Source: Clostridium sp. TW13 (GTDB lineage Bacteria > Bacillota > Clostridia > Clostridiales > Clostridiaceae). Taken from it: DNA of 64,000 nt. This document shows positions 23,955 through 32,044 of the stretch, piece after piece. The notes beneath the pieces are model-generated. The model was not told where the DNA came from, ran no database searches, and saw nothing but the letters and a program-made list of their open reading frames with translations. Numbering within the stretch: the first letter of the stretch is position 1; every line of letters begins with the position of its first letter. Location: contig NZ_BROD01000001.1 of the NCBI RefSeq assembly GCF_024345225.1, positions 3,732,516 to 3,796,515 on the forward strand, written 5' to 3'. A program made the translations under genes and the position numbers.

Positions 23955-24878
23955 ATGCAAATCATATCAATTATTTTTATAGTAATAGGGTTATGTCTAT
24001 TTGAAGTGGTTTCAAGTATAGATAACGCTGTAATAAATGCTGAAGTTTTATCCACCATGTCCCCAAAGGCAAAGAAATGGTTCTTACTGTATGGAATATT
24101 GTTTGCAGTTTTTATAGTGAGAGGCTTATTGCCTTGGGCTATTGTATGGGCCACAAATCCAAGTCTTGGTCCTATTGGTGCATTAACAGCAACCTTCTCA
24201 AACGACCCACACATAATAGAATCTATAGAATATTCAACTCCTATACTTATGCTTGGAGGTGGAGTGTTTCTTGTATTCTTATTTCTTCATTGGTTATTTA
24301 TTGAAGACAAACATTTAGGGCTCCCAACTGAAGAATTCTTTTTAAAAAATGGTGCTTGGTTTTACGCTGTTGCTTCAATTATTTTAGTTATTATTGTGGC
24401 AGTATCATTAAAATACAATCCAGCTCTTGCTTTATCAGCTGTAATAGGTTCCTCTGCATTTTTCATAACAGATGGATTCAAAAAGAATGCAGAAGAAAAT
24501 GAACAGAATTTGCTTAACAATACCAATCAAATGTCAGATATAAGTAAAATACTATACTTAGAAATAATAGACACTACTTTCTCAATTGATGGAGTCTTAG
24601 GTGCCTTTGCATTTACAATGTCAATTCCCTTAATTATCTTAGGTAATGGAATCGGGGCTATTGTAGTTAGACAGATTACACTAGGAAGTGTAGATAAAAT
24701 AAAAAAATATGTTTATCTTAAAAATGGAGCTATGTACTCAGTAATGTGTCTTGGTATTATTATGGTCCTTGAAGGATTTCATATTGAAGTACCTGAATAT
24801 ATTTCACCACTGCTTACTGTTTTGATAATAGTATACTTTTTTCTTAAATCAAGGAATTATGCTAAACAATCTCTTTAA
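23955..24878 (+). CDS. DUF475/TerC-like integral membrane protein
   Basis: 307 residues, about eight membrane helices. Two homologous acidic helix motifs, FEVVSSIDNAVINAEVL near residue 16 and EIIDTTFSIDGVLGAF near residue 203, are the paired metal-binding signatures of the TerC/DUF475 superfamily. Members are implicated in tellurite resistance and manganese export or metalation of secreted enzymes. RBS GAAAGGATG. No other ter genes nearby. The next gene encodes an unrelated small membrane protein and is probably separate. Confidence 0.85.
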   Translation: MQIISIIFIVIGLCLFEVVSSIDNAVINAEVLSTMSPKAKKWFLLYGILFAVFIVRGLLPWAIVWATNPSLGPIGALTATFSNDPHIIESIEYSTPILMLGGGVFLVFLFLHWLFIEDKHLGLPTEEFFLKNGAWFYAVASIILVIIVAVSLKYNPALALSAVIGSSAFFITDGFKKNAEENEQNLLNNTNQMSDISKILYLEIIDTTFSIDGVLGAFAFTMSIPLIILGNGIGAIVVRQITLGSVDKIKKYVYLKNGAMYSVMCLGIIMVLEGFHIEVPEYISPLLTVLIIVYFFLKSRNYAKQSL

Positions 24879-24990
24879 AGACTAAATTCCCCATATAAAT
24901 TTCTATTCATAGAAACACTCCTAGTAAGTATATATTTTACAATATATGCATGGTATAATTTATTTATCAATATTTAGGAAGTGAATAGTT

Positions 24991-25395
24991 ATGAAAGAAA
25001 AAAGGCCTATGTTAGTAACCTTTATTGCAGATTTAACTTTGTTTTATGCATTTTTGTTCATATTAGCAATGCTACCAATTCATAAAATCTTCGAAAAAGT
25101 TAATATTTACTTTTCCCCAATGTCTGGCTTTATAGATTGGGTAATTACTATATTAAACATTATAATTCTTCTAACTATCGCCTACGGTTACTATAAAATT
25201 AAGGGTTGGGCATATTACTTACTTCTATCATATAATTTATTCTTTTTAACAACATCTATAATTTTTATGGTAACCCAAATTAAACCACAATATAGTATGC
25301 CCGGTTTTACAGAAACCTTTTTAGGTCTTATGCTTACCTATCCATCTAAAAGATATTTCATCAAACAGAAGTCTAATCTAGAAGAAAGCAAGTAA
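24991..25395 (+). CDS. small four-helix membrane protein, unknown
   Basis: 134 residues. Hydrophobic segments at about residues 8-26, 44-66, 72-90 and 95-118, with a conserved-looking turn WVITILNIIILLTIAYGYYK and a basic tail. Resembles small Clostridium membrane proteins of no known function. RBS AGGAAGTG eight to nine bases before the ATG. Stands between DUF475 and a VOC protein with no tight linkage to either. Confidence 0.55.
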   Translation: MKEKRPMLVTFIADLTLFYAFLFILAMLPIHKIFEKVNIYFSPMSGFIDWVITILNIIILLTIAYGYYKIKGWAYYLLLSYNLFFLTTSIIFMVTQIKPQYSMPGFTETFLGLMLTYPSKRYFIKQKSNLEESK

Positions 25396-25461
25396 TTTTT
25401 ATATTTATGGTGTATACTAATTTAAAATGAATAATACTTTTATGATTAGGGAGATATGCAA

Positions 25462-25842
25462 ATGATAAACAAGATAGGCAAAATAACTTTATATGTAAAT
25501 AATCAAGAGGAAGCTAAAAAGTTTTGGACTGAAAAGTTAAACTTTGTAGTTAAATTTGAGCAAGCCATGGGTCCAACAATGAAATGGTTAGAGGTAGGTC
25601 CAAGTGAAAATGAATTTACCACTTTCATTTTATATGATAAAAATGCTATGCTTTCTCAAAATCCATCAGCTAATGTTCTACATCCTTCTGTTATATTAAG
25701 CACTAGTGATATAGAAAATGCACATAATAAAATGAAGGAAAATGGCGTTGAACTTACAGATATCAAAGCTATGCCTTATGGAAAAATGATGACTTTTAAA
25801 GATCAAGACGGAAATGACTACATGCTTAGAGAAGATAGATAA
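25462..25842 (+). CDS. VOC-family (glyoxalase/bleomycin-resistance fold) protein
   Basis: About 126 residues from the second ATG at 25462, eight bases after GGGAG; the ATG at 25456 is too close to the RBS. Paired beta-alpha-beta-beta-beta modules are visible: KIGKITLYVNNQEEAKKFW, LNFVVKFE, then VILSTSDIENAHNKMKENGV and FKDQDGNDYMLRE. The terminal D-x-D-G-N-x-Y pattern is typical of the VOC fold. Metal ligands and substrate cannot be assigned. Own terminator. Confidence 0.8.
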   Translation: MINKIGKITLYVNNQEEAKKFWTEKLNFVVKFEQAMGPTMKWLEVGPSENEFTTFILYDKNAMLSQNPSANVLHPSVILSTSDIENAHNKMKENGVELTDIKAMPYGKMMTFKDQDGNDYMLREDR

Positions 25843-25849
25843 TATTATA

Positions 25850-25882
25850 AAAGAGCTACCTGGTTTATCCAGGTAGCTCTTT
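25850..25882. terminator. bidirectional terminator
   Basis: 14-bp perfect stem AAAGAGCTACCTGG / CCAGGTAGCTCTTT with a five-base loop between the VOC gene and the anti-sigma gene. Confidence 0.9.
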
Positions 25883-25918
25883 GTCTTATTTGAAGCTATA
25901 TATGTGCTTTTCAGTTTT

Positions 25919-27241
25919 CTACTTCAATGTAATTTCTGACTGCTCTTCCTTATAATCTCCCTTGCAGTCTAATACGCCTCCACTCATTTTAATACTTACT
26001 TTATCAGACTTAAAGGAATCATTAAACTCTACAATATATCCATCACCTATATCTTCTATATTTTCAGCAAAACTACCATTATTTAAATATAAACTTAAAA
26101 TCATATTAAATACTTGCTTTTTATCATTGCCTCTAACATAAGCATGGATTTTACCGTTGCTTCTATCAATTTTATATATTTCAGCTTTATTGCCATCCTT
26201 AAATGTAATAGATTTTGTAAAACTTACTCCATTAATTTCTCCCTTTGGAAAAGCATCTAGTTGTTTTGCCTCTATTTCATCATGCTTTAACCCTTCTTCT
26301 TTTGTTTCTTCTTTTCTATTTGTATTTTCATAACCTTCGTTGGTATGCTTTATAAGTTGGACTGTCTTATTATTTTTTATTAGGTTATATCCTATATCTG
26401 GCGATACATTGTAACACTTACCATTTTCAACTCCAAAACCTTCTCCGCTGAAAGGATATATCTTATTATTTATCTTAAAGAAATACTCTGTAAAACCCAA
26501 ACTTTTATTGCTAGTAACAACTACACCTAATCTATTGGCTTCAATATCGCTAATATTAACCCCAATATCCTTACCCATAGTTGCTTGCTTCTCAATAGTT
26601 TCACTAAATATCTTTGAAAAATCTACTTTCATATTCCAAACTAACGGTTGTTTAAAAGCATCACTTATAGCTTCAAACTTGAAATTTCCCTTACTTGGGA
26701 ATTCATTTTCTGACATAAAATCAGTAACTCTCAATTCTGTATTATCATTAATGTTTCCTAATCCTCCAGTGGAACCAGGAGATTGCCCCTCAAAATCATA
26801 CCCTAAATGAACCAAAGGTCTCTTTGACTTTGCCCACTTAGAATTATATTGAATCTTTACAGCTACCTTTATAACATGTTTCGTGCCTATCAAATTTTCT
26901 AAGGTAATCTTAACACCATTTTCTTCATAAGTTTTACCCACATAAACAGATTGAGGTAGATACTCTGACTTAAAACCAAAACCCTCATATAATTTATTAA
27001 ATACAGGTAACATATTCGCAAACACATTATTACCATTAGTAATTACTAGTACTGATATTAATATAACAACTACTGCTGCCACTAAACCACGTTTATTAAC
27101 TTTACTATTATCTTTAATAATTTTCTTTCTTAAATTCTTCTTTAATTTCTCTTTTTCCTCTTCTGAAAATCTAACATCTATAGAATCATATTCTTCTAAG
27201 TTTACATCTTCTAAATTTATATTATTGAAATCATCGCTCAT
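25919..27241 (-). CDS. DUF4179-type anti-sigma factor, membrane-anchored
   Basis: 440 residues from ATG 27241, which has GGAGGAAA upstream inside the end of the sigma gene (11-base overlap). A charged N-terminal cytoplasmic segment to about residue 52 is followed by one membrane helix (GLVAAVVVILISVLVI) and a large external domain with the DUF4179 block LPQSVYVGKTYEENGVKITLE. This is the architecture of anti-sigma factors that hold a cytoplasmic sigma factor and sense an extracellular signal. Cotranscribed with its cognate sigma gene. Confidence 0.8.
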   Translation of the reverse strand: MSDDFNNINLEDVNLEEYDSIDVRFSEEEKEKLKKNLRKKIIKDNSKVNKRGLVAAVVVILISVLVITNGNNVFANMLPVFNKLYEGFGFKSEYLPQSVYVGKTYEENGVKITLENLIGTKHVIKVAVKIQYNSKWAKSKRPLVHLGYDFEGQSPGSTGGLGNINDNTELRVTDFMSENEFPSKGNFKFEAISDAFKQPLVWNMKVDFSKIFSETIEKQATMGKDIGVNISDIEANRLGVVVTSNKSLGFTEYFFKINNKIYPFSGEGFGVENGKCYNVSPDIGYNLIKNNKTVQLIKHTNEGYENTNRKEETKEEGLKHDEIEAKQLDAFPKGEINGVSFTKSITFKDGNKAEIYKIDRSNGKIHAYVRGNDKKQVFNMILSLYLNNGSFAENIEDIGDGYIVEFNDSFKSDKVSIKMSGGVLDCKGDYKEEQSEITLK

Positions 27242-27785
27242 TATAAATTTCCTCCATGAATACATGCTTTAGCTTTTTCTTTATTCGTAATAATTTGTTG
27301 CTAACAGCACTTTTACTTATACCCAGATCAGTACTTATTTCAGCTACACTTTCATCTTTAAAATAACGTCTAGTGATTATATCCTTGCTACCTTCATCTA
27401 ATTTTTCTAAACATCCACTTAATGATTGCCTCTCTAATTTCTTATTTACTGCTTCAAATGCAGTATCTTCAAGTGAATATGCCAGTTCTTCCTTTAACTC
27501 TAGTTTACAGCTATGCTTCTTTTCTTTTCTTAAAATATCTATAGCTTGTCTTTTAGTTATAACCACAAACCACTTGGCAAAACTTTCACTATCACCCTTG
27601 AACGAACCTATGTTGTTCCAAACTTTAAGCAAAGCATCATTAGTACATTCCTCACTAAGTTCCCTGTTGTTTAATATGCTATAGCTTACCTTTAACCCCA
27701 AATCAGAATATTTATCTACCAAATAATCTAGGGCTTTGAAATCCTTATACATTAGTGCTTGAATAAAATTATTCTCATCTATCAT
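27231..27785 (-). CDS. sigma-70 family (ECF-type) RNA polymerase sigma factor
   Basis: 184 residues from ATG 27785 (AAAGGAAG six to seven bases upstream). Region 2 is visible in NDALLKVWNNIGSFKGDSES and FAKWFVVITKRQAIDILRKE, region 4 helix-turn-helix in YFKDESVAEISTDLGISKSA and VSNKLLRIKKKLK. It directs polymerase to a small regulon once released by the DUF4179 anti-sigma factor encoded downstream. No promoter matching an autoregulated ECF pattern could be picked out by eye. Confidence 0.85.
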   Translation of the reverse strand: MIDENNFIQALMYKDFKALDYLVDKYSDLGLKVSYSILNNRELSEECTNDALLKVWNNIGSFKGDSESFAKWFVVITKRQAIDILRKEKKHSCKLELKEELAYSLEDTAFEAVNKKLERQSLSGCLEKLDEGSKDIITRRYFKDESVAEISTDLGISKSAVSNKLLRIKKKLKHVFMEEIYNER

Positions 27786-27850
27786 TCGTTTCTTCCTTTC
27801 TAAAGGTACCTTCATCTATATAAACGTAAACTCTTTAAAAATATCTCACA

Positions 27851-27977
27851 TCAAGTGAAACTTGATTCAGGTGGGGTTTGATCCCCCTCTGAATCTTAGT
27901 TGAACTTATCCATGAGCGTGCAGCAGTTATCTCCAACTTAAAGAAGTTGGAGTGTTACGGATGCTAGCTATCGGATA
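27851..27977 (+). mobile_element. structured palindromic element, probable IS200/IS605-type (TnpB omega-RNA/right-end) remnant
   Basis: About 127 bases with unusually high GC for this window and three nested hairpins: TCAAGT-GAA-ACTTGA (27851-27865), GATTCAG...CTGAATC with a GGGG/CCCC inner stem (27864-27895), and CTCCAACTT/AAGTTGGAG (27931-27952). The last is enclosed by TTATCC (27906) and GGATAA (27972). TTGAT, the typical IS605-family target motif, precedes the second hairpin. It resembles the non-coding ends of clostridial tnpB elements. No tnpA or tnpB is present, so at most this is a MITE-like relic. Family assignment is from memory of similar ends, not a search. Confidence 0.45.
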
Positions 27978-27979
27978 AA

Positions 27980-28010
27980 ATAAAAAAGCCATAAACTTAA
28001 TTATGACTTT
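27980..28010 (-). terminator. terminator of the ABC permease/ATPase pair
   Basis: Minus-strand stem AAAGTCATAA / TTATGGCTTT (one mismatch) followed by a T-rich run, about 50 bases after the permease stop. Confidence 0.7.
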
Positions 28011-28056
28011 AAAACCCTTAGTTTTTAAAAATATTATTATATCATAGATTTATAAT

Positions 28057-29136
28057 TTATATCTTCCTATATCTCTTTAATCCCAATACATTTAATACAT
28101 AAAACACTAAAGCAAATAATAATAAGACTCCAAGATAAAATTGTATATCTGCAAATCCATAAGCTTTTACCATTATTCCTTGTAAGGCTTGTGCTCCATA
28201 ATATAGTGGCATGATATGAGCAAGCTTTTGAAGCCAATCAGCCATAGTATCTATAGGAATCAATCCAGTGAAAAATATTTGTGGCACTACCACAATAGGT
28301 ATGAACTGCATCATCTGAAATTCTGAATTTGCAAAGGTTGATAATAATATTCCTAGGGATAAGGCTACAAAGGCTATAATAATATTGGTCAATAACATTA
28401 ATGAAATACTCCCTGCCATTCTAATCTTTAATACATAAATTGAGAAAAGAACTATTACTATAGTTTGCACAACAGCAAATATTCCATATCCAAGTAAATA
28501 TCCAAGTACTATTTCTCTTCTTTTAATTGAAGTTGATAACAATTTTTCTAGTGTTTTTGATGTTCTTTCTTTTAATAAGGATATTCCTGAAATTAAGAAT
28601 ACAAAGAAAAATACAAAAAAACCGATTAATATAGGACTAAGAGTATCAAAGAAAGATAAATTTTCATCCCCATACACATAGTTATTTTCTATTGATAAGT
28701 TTGCTTTGGAACTTCCAGCATTTTTGCTCATTTTTTGCGTCATTTTTCTTAAATCATTTACTTGTATTTTAGTTAAGGCTCCTTGAACCTTTGCCTTTAC
28801 CTTTGTACTATCAGAAGGAGTACTATTTTCATATGTTATATATAACTTGTCATCCTCTTGATTGATAAATGCTTTTAAGCTATCACTAGTTATTTTCTTC
28901 TTCAAATCTTCCTTGTCATTATATTTTATAACATCAATATCATTTGCTTTTAACTCATCATTGAAGCTGTCACTGGTTGAGTACACACCAACCTTAAGCT
29001 TTACAGTATCATCTGAAGTAAACATAAAATTCACCAAGGATAAGATAACCAAAGGAGCAAACATCATCAGTGCCAATGTTCTCTTATCTCTAATATTCTG
29101 AAGCAATATTCTTTTTACTAACGCCATTACTATCAT
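28057..29136 (-). CDS. ABC-2-type transporter permease
   Basis: 359 residues from ATG 29136 (GAGGAGG eight bases upstream). One N-terminal membrane helix (LALMMFAPLVILSLVNFMF), a long external domain to about residue 170, then five helices with the ABC-2 signature region KERTSKTLEKLLSTSIKRRE and the final FIPIVVVPQIFFTGLIPID. This one-plus-five layout is that of YhgE/DrrB/CcmB-like exporters. It works with the ATPase encoded 53 bases upstream, and a TetR regulator is divergent. Likely a drug or lipid exporter; substrate unknown. Confidence 0.85.
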   Translation of the reverse strand: MIVMALVKRILLQNIRDKRTLALMMFAPLVILSLVNFMFTSDDTVKLKVGVYSTSDSFNDELKANDIDVIKYNDKEDLKKKITSDSLKAFINQEDDKLYITYENSTPSDSTKVKAKVQGALTKIQVNDLRKMTQKMSKNAGSSKANLSIENNYVYGDENLSFFDTLSPILIGFFVFFFVFLISGISLLKERTSKTLEKLLSTSIKRREIVLGYLLGYGIFAVVQTIVIVLFSIYVLKIRMAGSISLMLLTNIIIAFVALSLGILLSTFANSEFQMMQFIPIVVVPQIFFTGLIPIDTMADWLQKLAHIMPLYYGAQALQGIMVKAYGFADIQFYLGVLLLFALVFYVLNVLGLKRYRKI

Positions 29137-29189
29137 TTTTCTTTCCTCCTCATAAGACATCTAACAATCAATAATAAATCAAAATAGAC

Positions 29190-29888
29190 TTACATAAAGA
29201 TCTCTTCCACAGTATTAACCTTGAACTTCTCTTTTAGCTCTGCAACACTGCCTGTGGCTATTATCTGCCCATCTCTAATCAAGGCCAACTTATCACATTT
29301 TTCTGCCTCATCTATTACATGAGTAGTTACAATTATTGTTTTTCCCTGCTGCTTCAAGGCCTTTAGCTCTTTCCAAATGCTGAATCTTAGTTTTGGGTCA
29401 ATTCCAACTGTTGGTTCATCTAGTATAAGTAACTTAGGGTCTTGAATCAAACAAGCTGCTAAGGATAATCTTCTTTTCATTCCACCAGAATAGTTTCCTA
29501 CTCTTTTAGACAAGTTTTCTTCAAGATTAACAAGCTTTGCTGTATACTCAATTCTTTCCCTTATTTCACTTTTTGATAGCCTAAATAACTTCGCAAAAAA
29601 CTCTAGATTTTCTTTTCCTGTTAACTCCTCATATAAAGCATCAGATTGCGCCATATATCCAATATTATTTAGAACTTTAAGGTTAGGAATTTTTTCTCCC
29701 AACACTTCCACCATTCCGCTATCTATTTTCTCCATACCCATTATTGACTTAACTAAAGTAGTTTTTCCTGAACCTGATGGTCCAATCAAACCTATAATTT
29801 CGCCCTCTTTTACTTCTAAGTTTATATTATTTAAAACTGTTACCTTTGAATATTTCTTAACTACATTAGAAACTTTTACAATATCCAT
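29190..29888 (-). CDS. ABC transporter ATPase
   Basis: 232 residues from ATG 29888 (AAGGAGG six bases upstream). Walker A GPSGSGKTTL, Q-loop YMAQSDALY, signature NYSGGMKRRLSLAA, Walker B LLILDEPTVG and switch His in VTTHVID. DrrA-like exporter ATPase paired with the permease downstream. Expression probably controlled by the divergent TetR protein. Confidence 0.9.
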   Translation of the reverse strand: MDIVKVSNVVKKYSKVTVLNNINLEVKEGEIIGLIGPSGSGKTTLVKSIMGMEKIDSGMVEVLGEKIPNLKVLNNIGYMAQSDALYEELTGKENLEFFAKLFRLSKSEIRERIEYTAKLVNLEENLSKRVGNYSGGMKRRLSLAACLIQDPKLLILDEPTVGIDPKLRFSIWKELKALKQQGKTIIVTTHVIDEAEKCDKLALIRDGQIIATGSVAELKEKFKVNTVEEIFM

Positions 29889-29979
29889 AGTCATCCTCCT
29901 TATCATTCTCCTATTGCTTGCTTCTCCATAATTCCATTATAATTAAGATAGCTATATTAACAATAATCACCGTAATGCA

Positions 29980-30001
29980 AAGTGTTAATTTATGAACACT
30001 T
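29980..30001. promoter_or_regulatory. candidate TetR operator
   Basis: Inverted repeat AAGTGTT-N8-AACACTT in the divergent intergenic region between the ABC ATPase and the TetR gene, a plausible binding site for the regulator. Confidence 0.5.
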
Positions 30002-30040
30002 ATGTGCAATATGTTTATTATTGTACTTTTGGAGGACTTT

Positions 30041-30661
30041 ATGAGTTTAAAAAGTGATAAAACAAAAAAATTGATAATAGATACCTTGGTAAAGCTAATG
30101 GGTGAAAAAGATTTTGATAAGATAACAGTTAAAGATCTTACTGATGCTCTGGATATTAATAGAGGTACATTTTACCTTCACTATAAAGATAAATATGATT
30201 TGCTGGAGCAGATAGAAAATGAGATTCTAGGAGAAATTAATGAAATAGTAGTGACTTCACAAAAGAAACTTACCAGTGGTTTTATATTTCCTGCTAATGA
30301 AGAAGCTGTATTAAACACTTTCATTTCTATTTATAGATACATAAATGAGAATGCTGATTTCATGAAAATCATATTAGGACCAAATGGAGACTTGAGTTTC
30401 CAAATGAAGATTAGAAACTTAGTTGAAGATTGGCTTGTCTTAAACGTACCAGTAAGTGATGCAGCTGAAAAGTTGCCTATAAAATACCTTGCAGCAATCG
30501 CATCATCTGCTCAACTTGGCATTATACAAAAATGGCTTAAAAGTGGAATGAAAGAAACACCAGAAGAGCTAGCTTCATTTGTACGAGATATAATAAGTTC
30601 AATATACAAAGGTGTAATTAAAGACTTGATTGAGAATCCTTACTATAACAAAAAGGACTAA
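30041..30661 (+). CDS. TetR-family transcriptional regulator
   Basis: 206 residues from ATG 30041 (GGAGG four to eight bases upstream). The N-terminal HTH reads FDKITVKDLTDALDINRGTF followed by YLHYKDKYDLLEQIE, the classical TetR signature; the C-terminal ligand domain is of the TetR_C_8-like type (FISIYRYINENADFMKIILG). Divergent from the ABC pair with a palindrome between them, so it most likely represses that exporter until an efflux substrate binds. Confidence 0.9.
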   Translation: MSLKSDKTKKLIIDTLVKLMGEKDFDKITVKDLTDALDINRGTFYLHYKDKYDLLEQIENEILGEINEIVVTSQKKLTSGFIFPANEEAVLNTFISIYRYINENADFMKIILGPNGDLSFQMKIRNLVEDWLVLNVPVSDAAEKLPIKYLAAIASSAQLGIIQKWLKSGMKETPEELASFVRDIISSIYKGVIKDLIENPYYNKKD

Positions 30662-30701
30662 TACATCAAATTTAGTGTATTAACCCTTCATAATATAAAT
30701 C

Positions 30702-31928
30702 TTAAGTATTAGGACAAATATCATCCCAATCACATTGTCCATTAGCACTTATTAACCAATTTAAAGCAAAGTGTTGTTCCTGAACCACTCCTGAATCTAA
30801 TGATGCTGGAGCTTCTTTTCCCTGTACTCTTGCATCTACACATGCCCAATCATAGTATAGAATTCTTGTGTGCATATCAAGTAATTCTTCATTGCTTCTA
30901 ATATTGGATGCTTGTACCATTTCATCTATTGAGTTATAACTCCTCAATATGCCTGCTATCTCTCTTACATTGCAAATTTCAGTTTGTGCATTTAGTTCTA
31001 TAAAACCTAGCGCCCACAACAACACAGCACATCTTTCATATTGCCAAGAAAATTGTATAGATGTAACTCTATCTGGCTCATCCATTTCAATATACTCTTT
31101 TTCACGCTTACTAAAAAACTCTTTGATTCCATACCTTGCATTCATTTGCTCAACTTCAGTTTTTGCAAGTTCCAAAGATCCACCTTCCATTAGCAAGCAT
31201 TCACCCTTTAATGCCACACAAAATATTGCCACAACTCTCTTTGCAATTTCTTCTACTGGTGGAACAACTACTTCAGATTCCATAATTTGAGTTCCTAACA
31301 TGAAGCTTGTATGAGGTATATTCTTTTCATCACATTCTTTAATGATTTGTGTATATCTTTCTTCATCCTTAGGTGTTGTCTCCATATCTCTTTTTAAAAG
31401 TTCTGAAGGCACAATTGGATAATAATTTTCAAACTCTGTTTCTCCACTTCTAGATATAAGTAATTTACCCTCAGAAGTGAACAATTCCATAGTAGGATAT
31501 AATATCAAACTTTGTGTTTCTCCAGCTATCTTATATATTGTATTTATAATATAATTTGTTCTTGTTTCATCCGCGTTCATATCAAAAATAATCCCAACAA
31601 TACAAGTAAACATACGAATTTGAATTATGGCATGCTCTAATACTTCCTTATTTTCTAAAGGTGATTCAGAAAAGAAATTTGCCATGCCATCTATCTGTCT
31701 AGCTACATAATTTATGTCATCATTCAAATGGAACTCCAACTTTGTATTATCTTTAAAAGTAAACTCTATGCCACCCTCTATTTCTTCAATAGACTTTGTT
31801 ACCTCTGAAAATTCTTTCTTTGCAGCTTTATAAAGATTTTCACTATCTATGGTTACAGAATATAAGGTCATTACCCCTCTTTCTACTTCTTTCTTTTCCT
31901 CTTTCTTTTTCTTTTTAAATAAACCCAT
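30702..31928 (-). CDS. DUF4272 domain protein
   Basis: 408 residues from ATG 31928 (GGGGAG five bases upstream). A lysine-rich N-terminus (FKKKKKEEKKEVE) precedes a domain of about 180 residues; the C-terminal half from about 210 matches DUF4272: VEEIAKRVVAIFCVALKGE, QFSWQYERCAVLLWALGFIE and a terminal WDDICPNT where the family has W-D-x-x-x-x-D-T. Function unknown; soluble. Single gene. Confidence 0.65.
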   Translation of the reverse strand: MGLFKKKKKEEKKEVERGVMTLYSVTIDSENLYKAAKKEFSEVTKSIEEIEGGIEFTFKDNTKLEFHLNDDINYVARQIDGMANFFSESPLENKEVLEHAIIQIRMFTCIVGIIFDMNADETRTNYIINTIYKIAGETQSLILYPTMELFTSEGKLLISRSGETEFENYYPIVPSELLKRDMETTPKDEERYTQIIKECDEKNIPHTSFMLGTQIMESEVVVPPVEEIAKRVVAIFCVALKGECLLMEGGSLELAKTEVEQMNARYGIKEFFSKREKEYIEMDEPDRVTSIQFSWQYERCAVLLWALGFIELNAQTEICNVREIAGILRSYNSIDEMVQASNIRSNEELLDMHTRILYYDWACVDARVQGKEAPASLDSGVVQEQHFALNWLISANGQCDWDDICPNT

Positions 31929-32044
31929 ATTATCTCCCCATTTTCTCATTATTTTTAATACTTCTATGATAAAAACTAACTAATTTAATTGTAACAGAAC
32001 CCCAATTTATAGCAATACCATTAAAACCTTCTATATAGTTTTGT

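Noticed and set aside
4343-29966. Shared string tagctatattaacaat upstream of the alcohol dehydrogenase and in the TetR intergenic region
   Set aside because: About 17 identical AT-rich bases could be chance; the flanks differ and no common regulator is implied.
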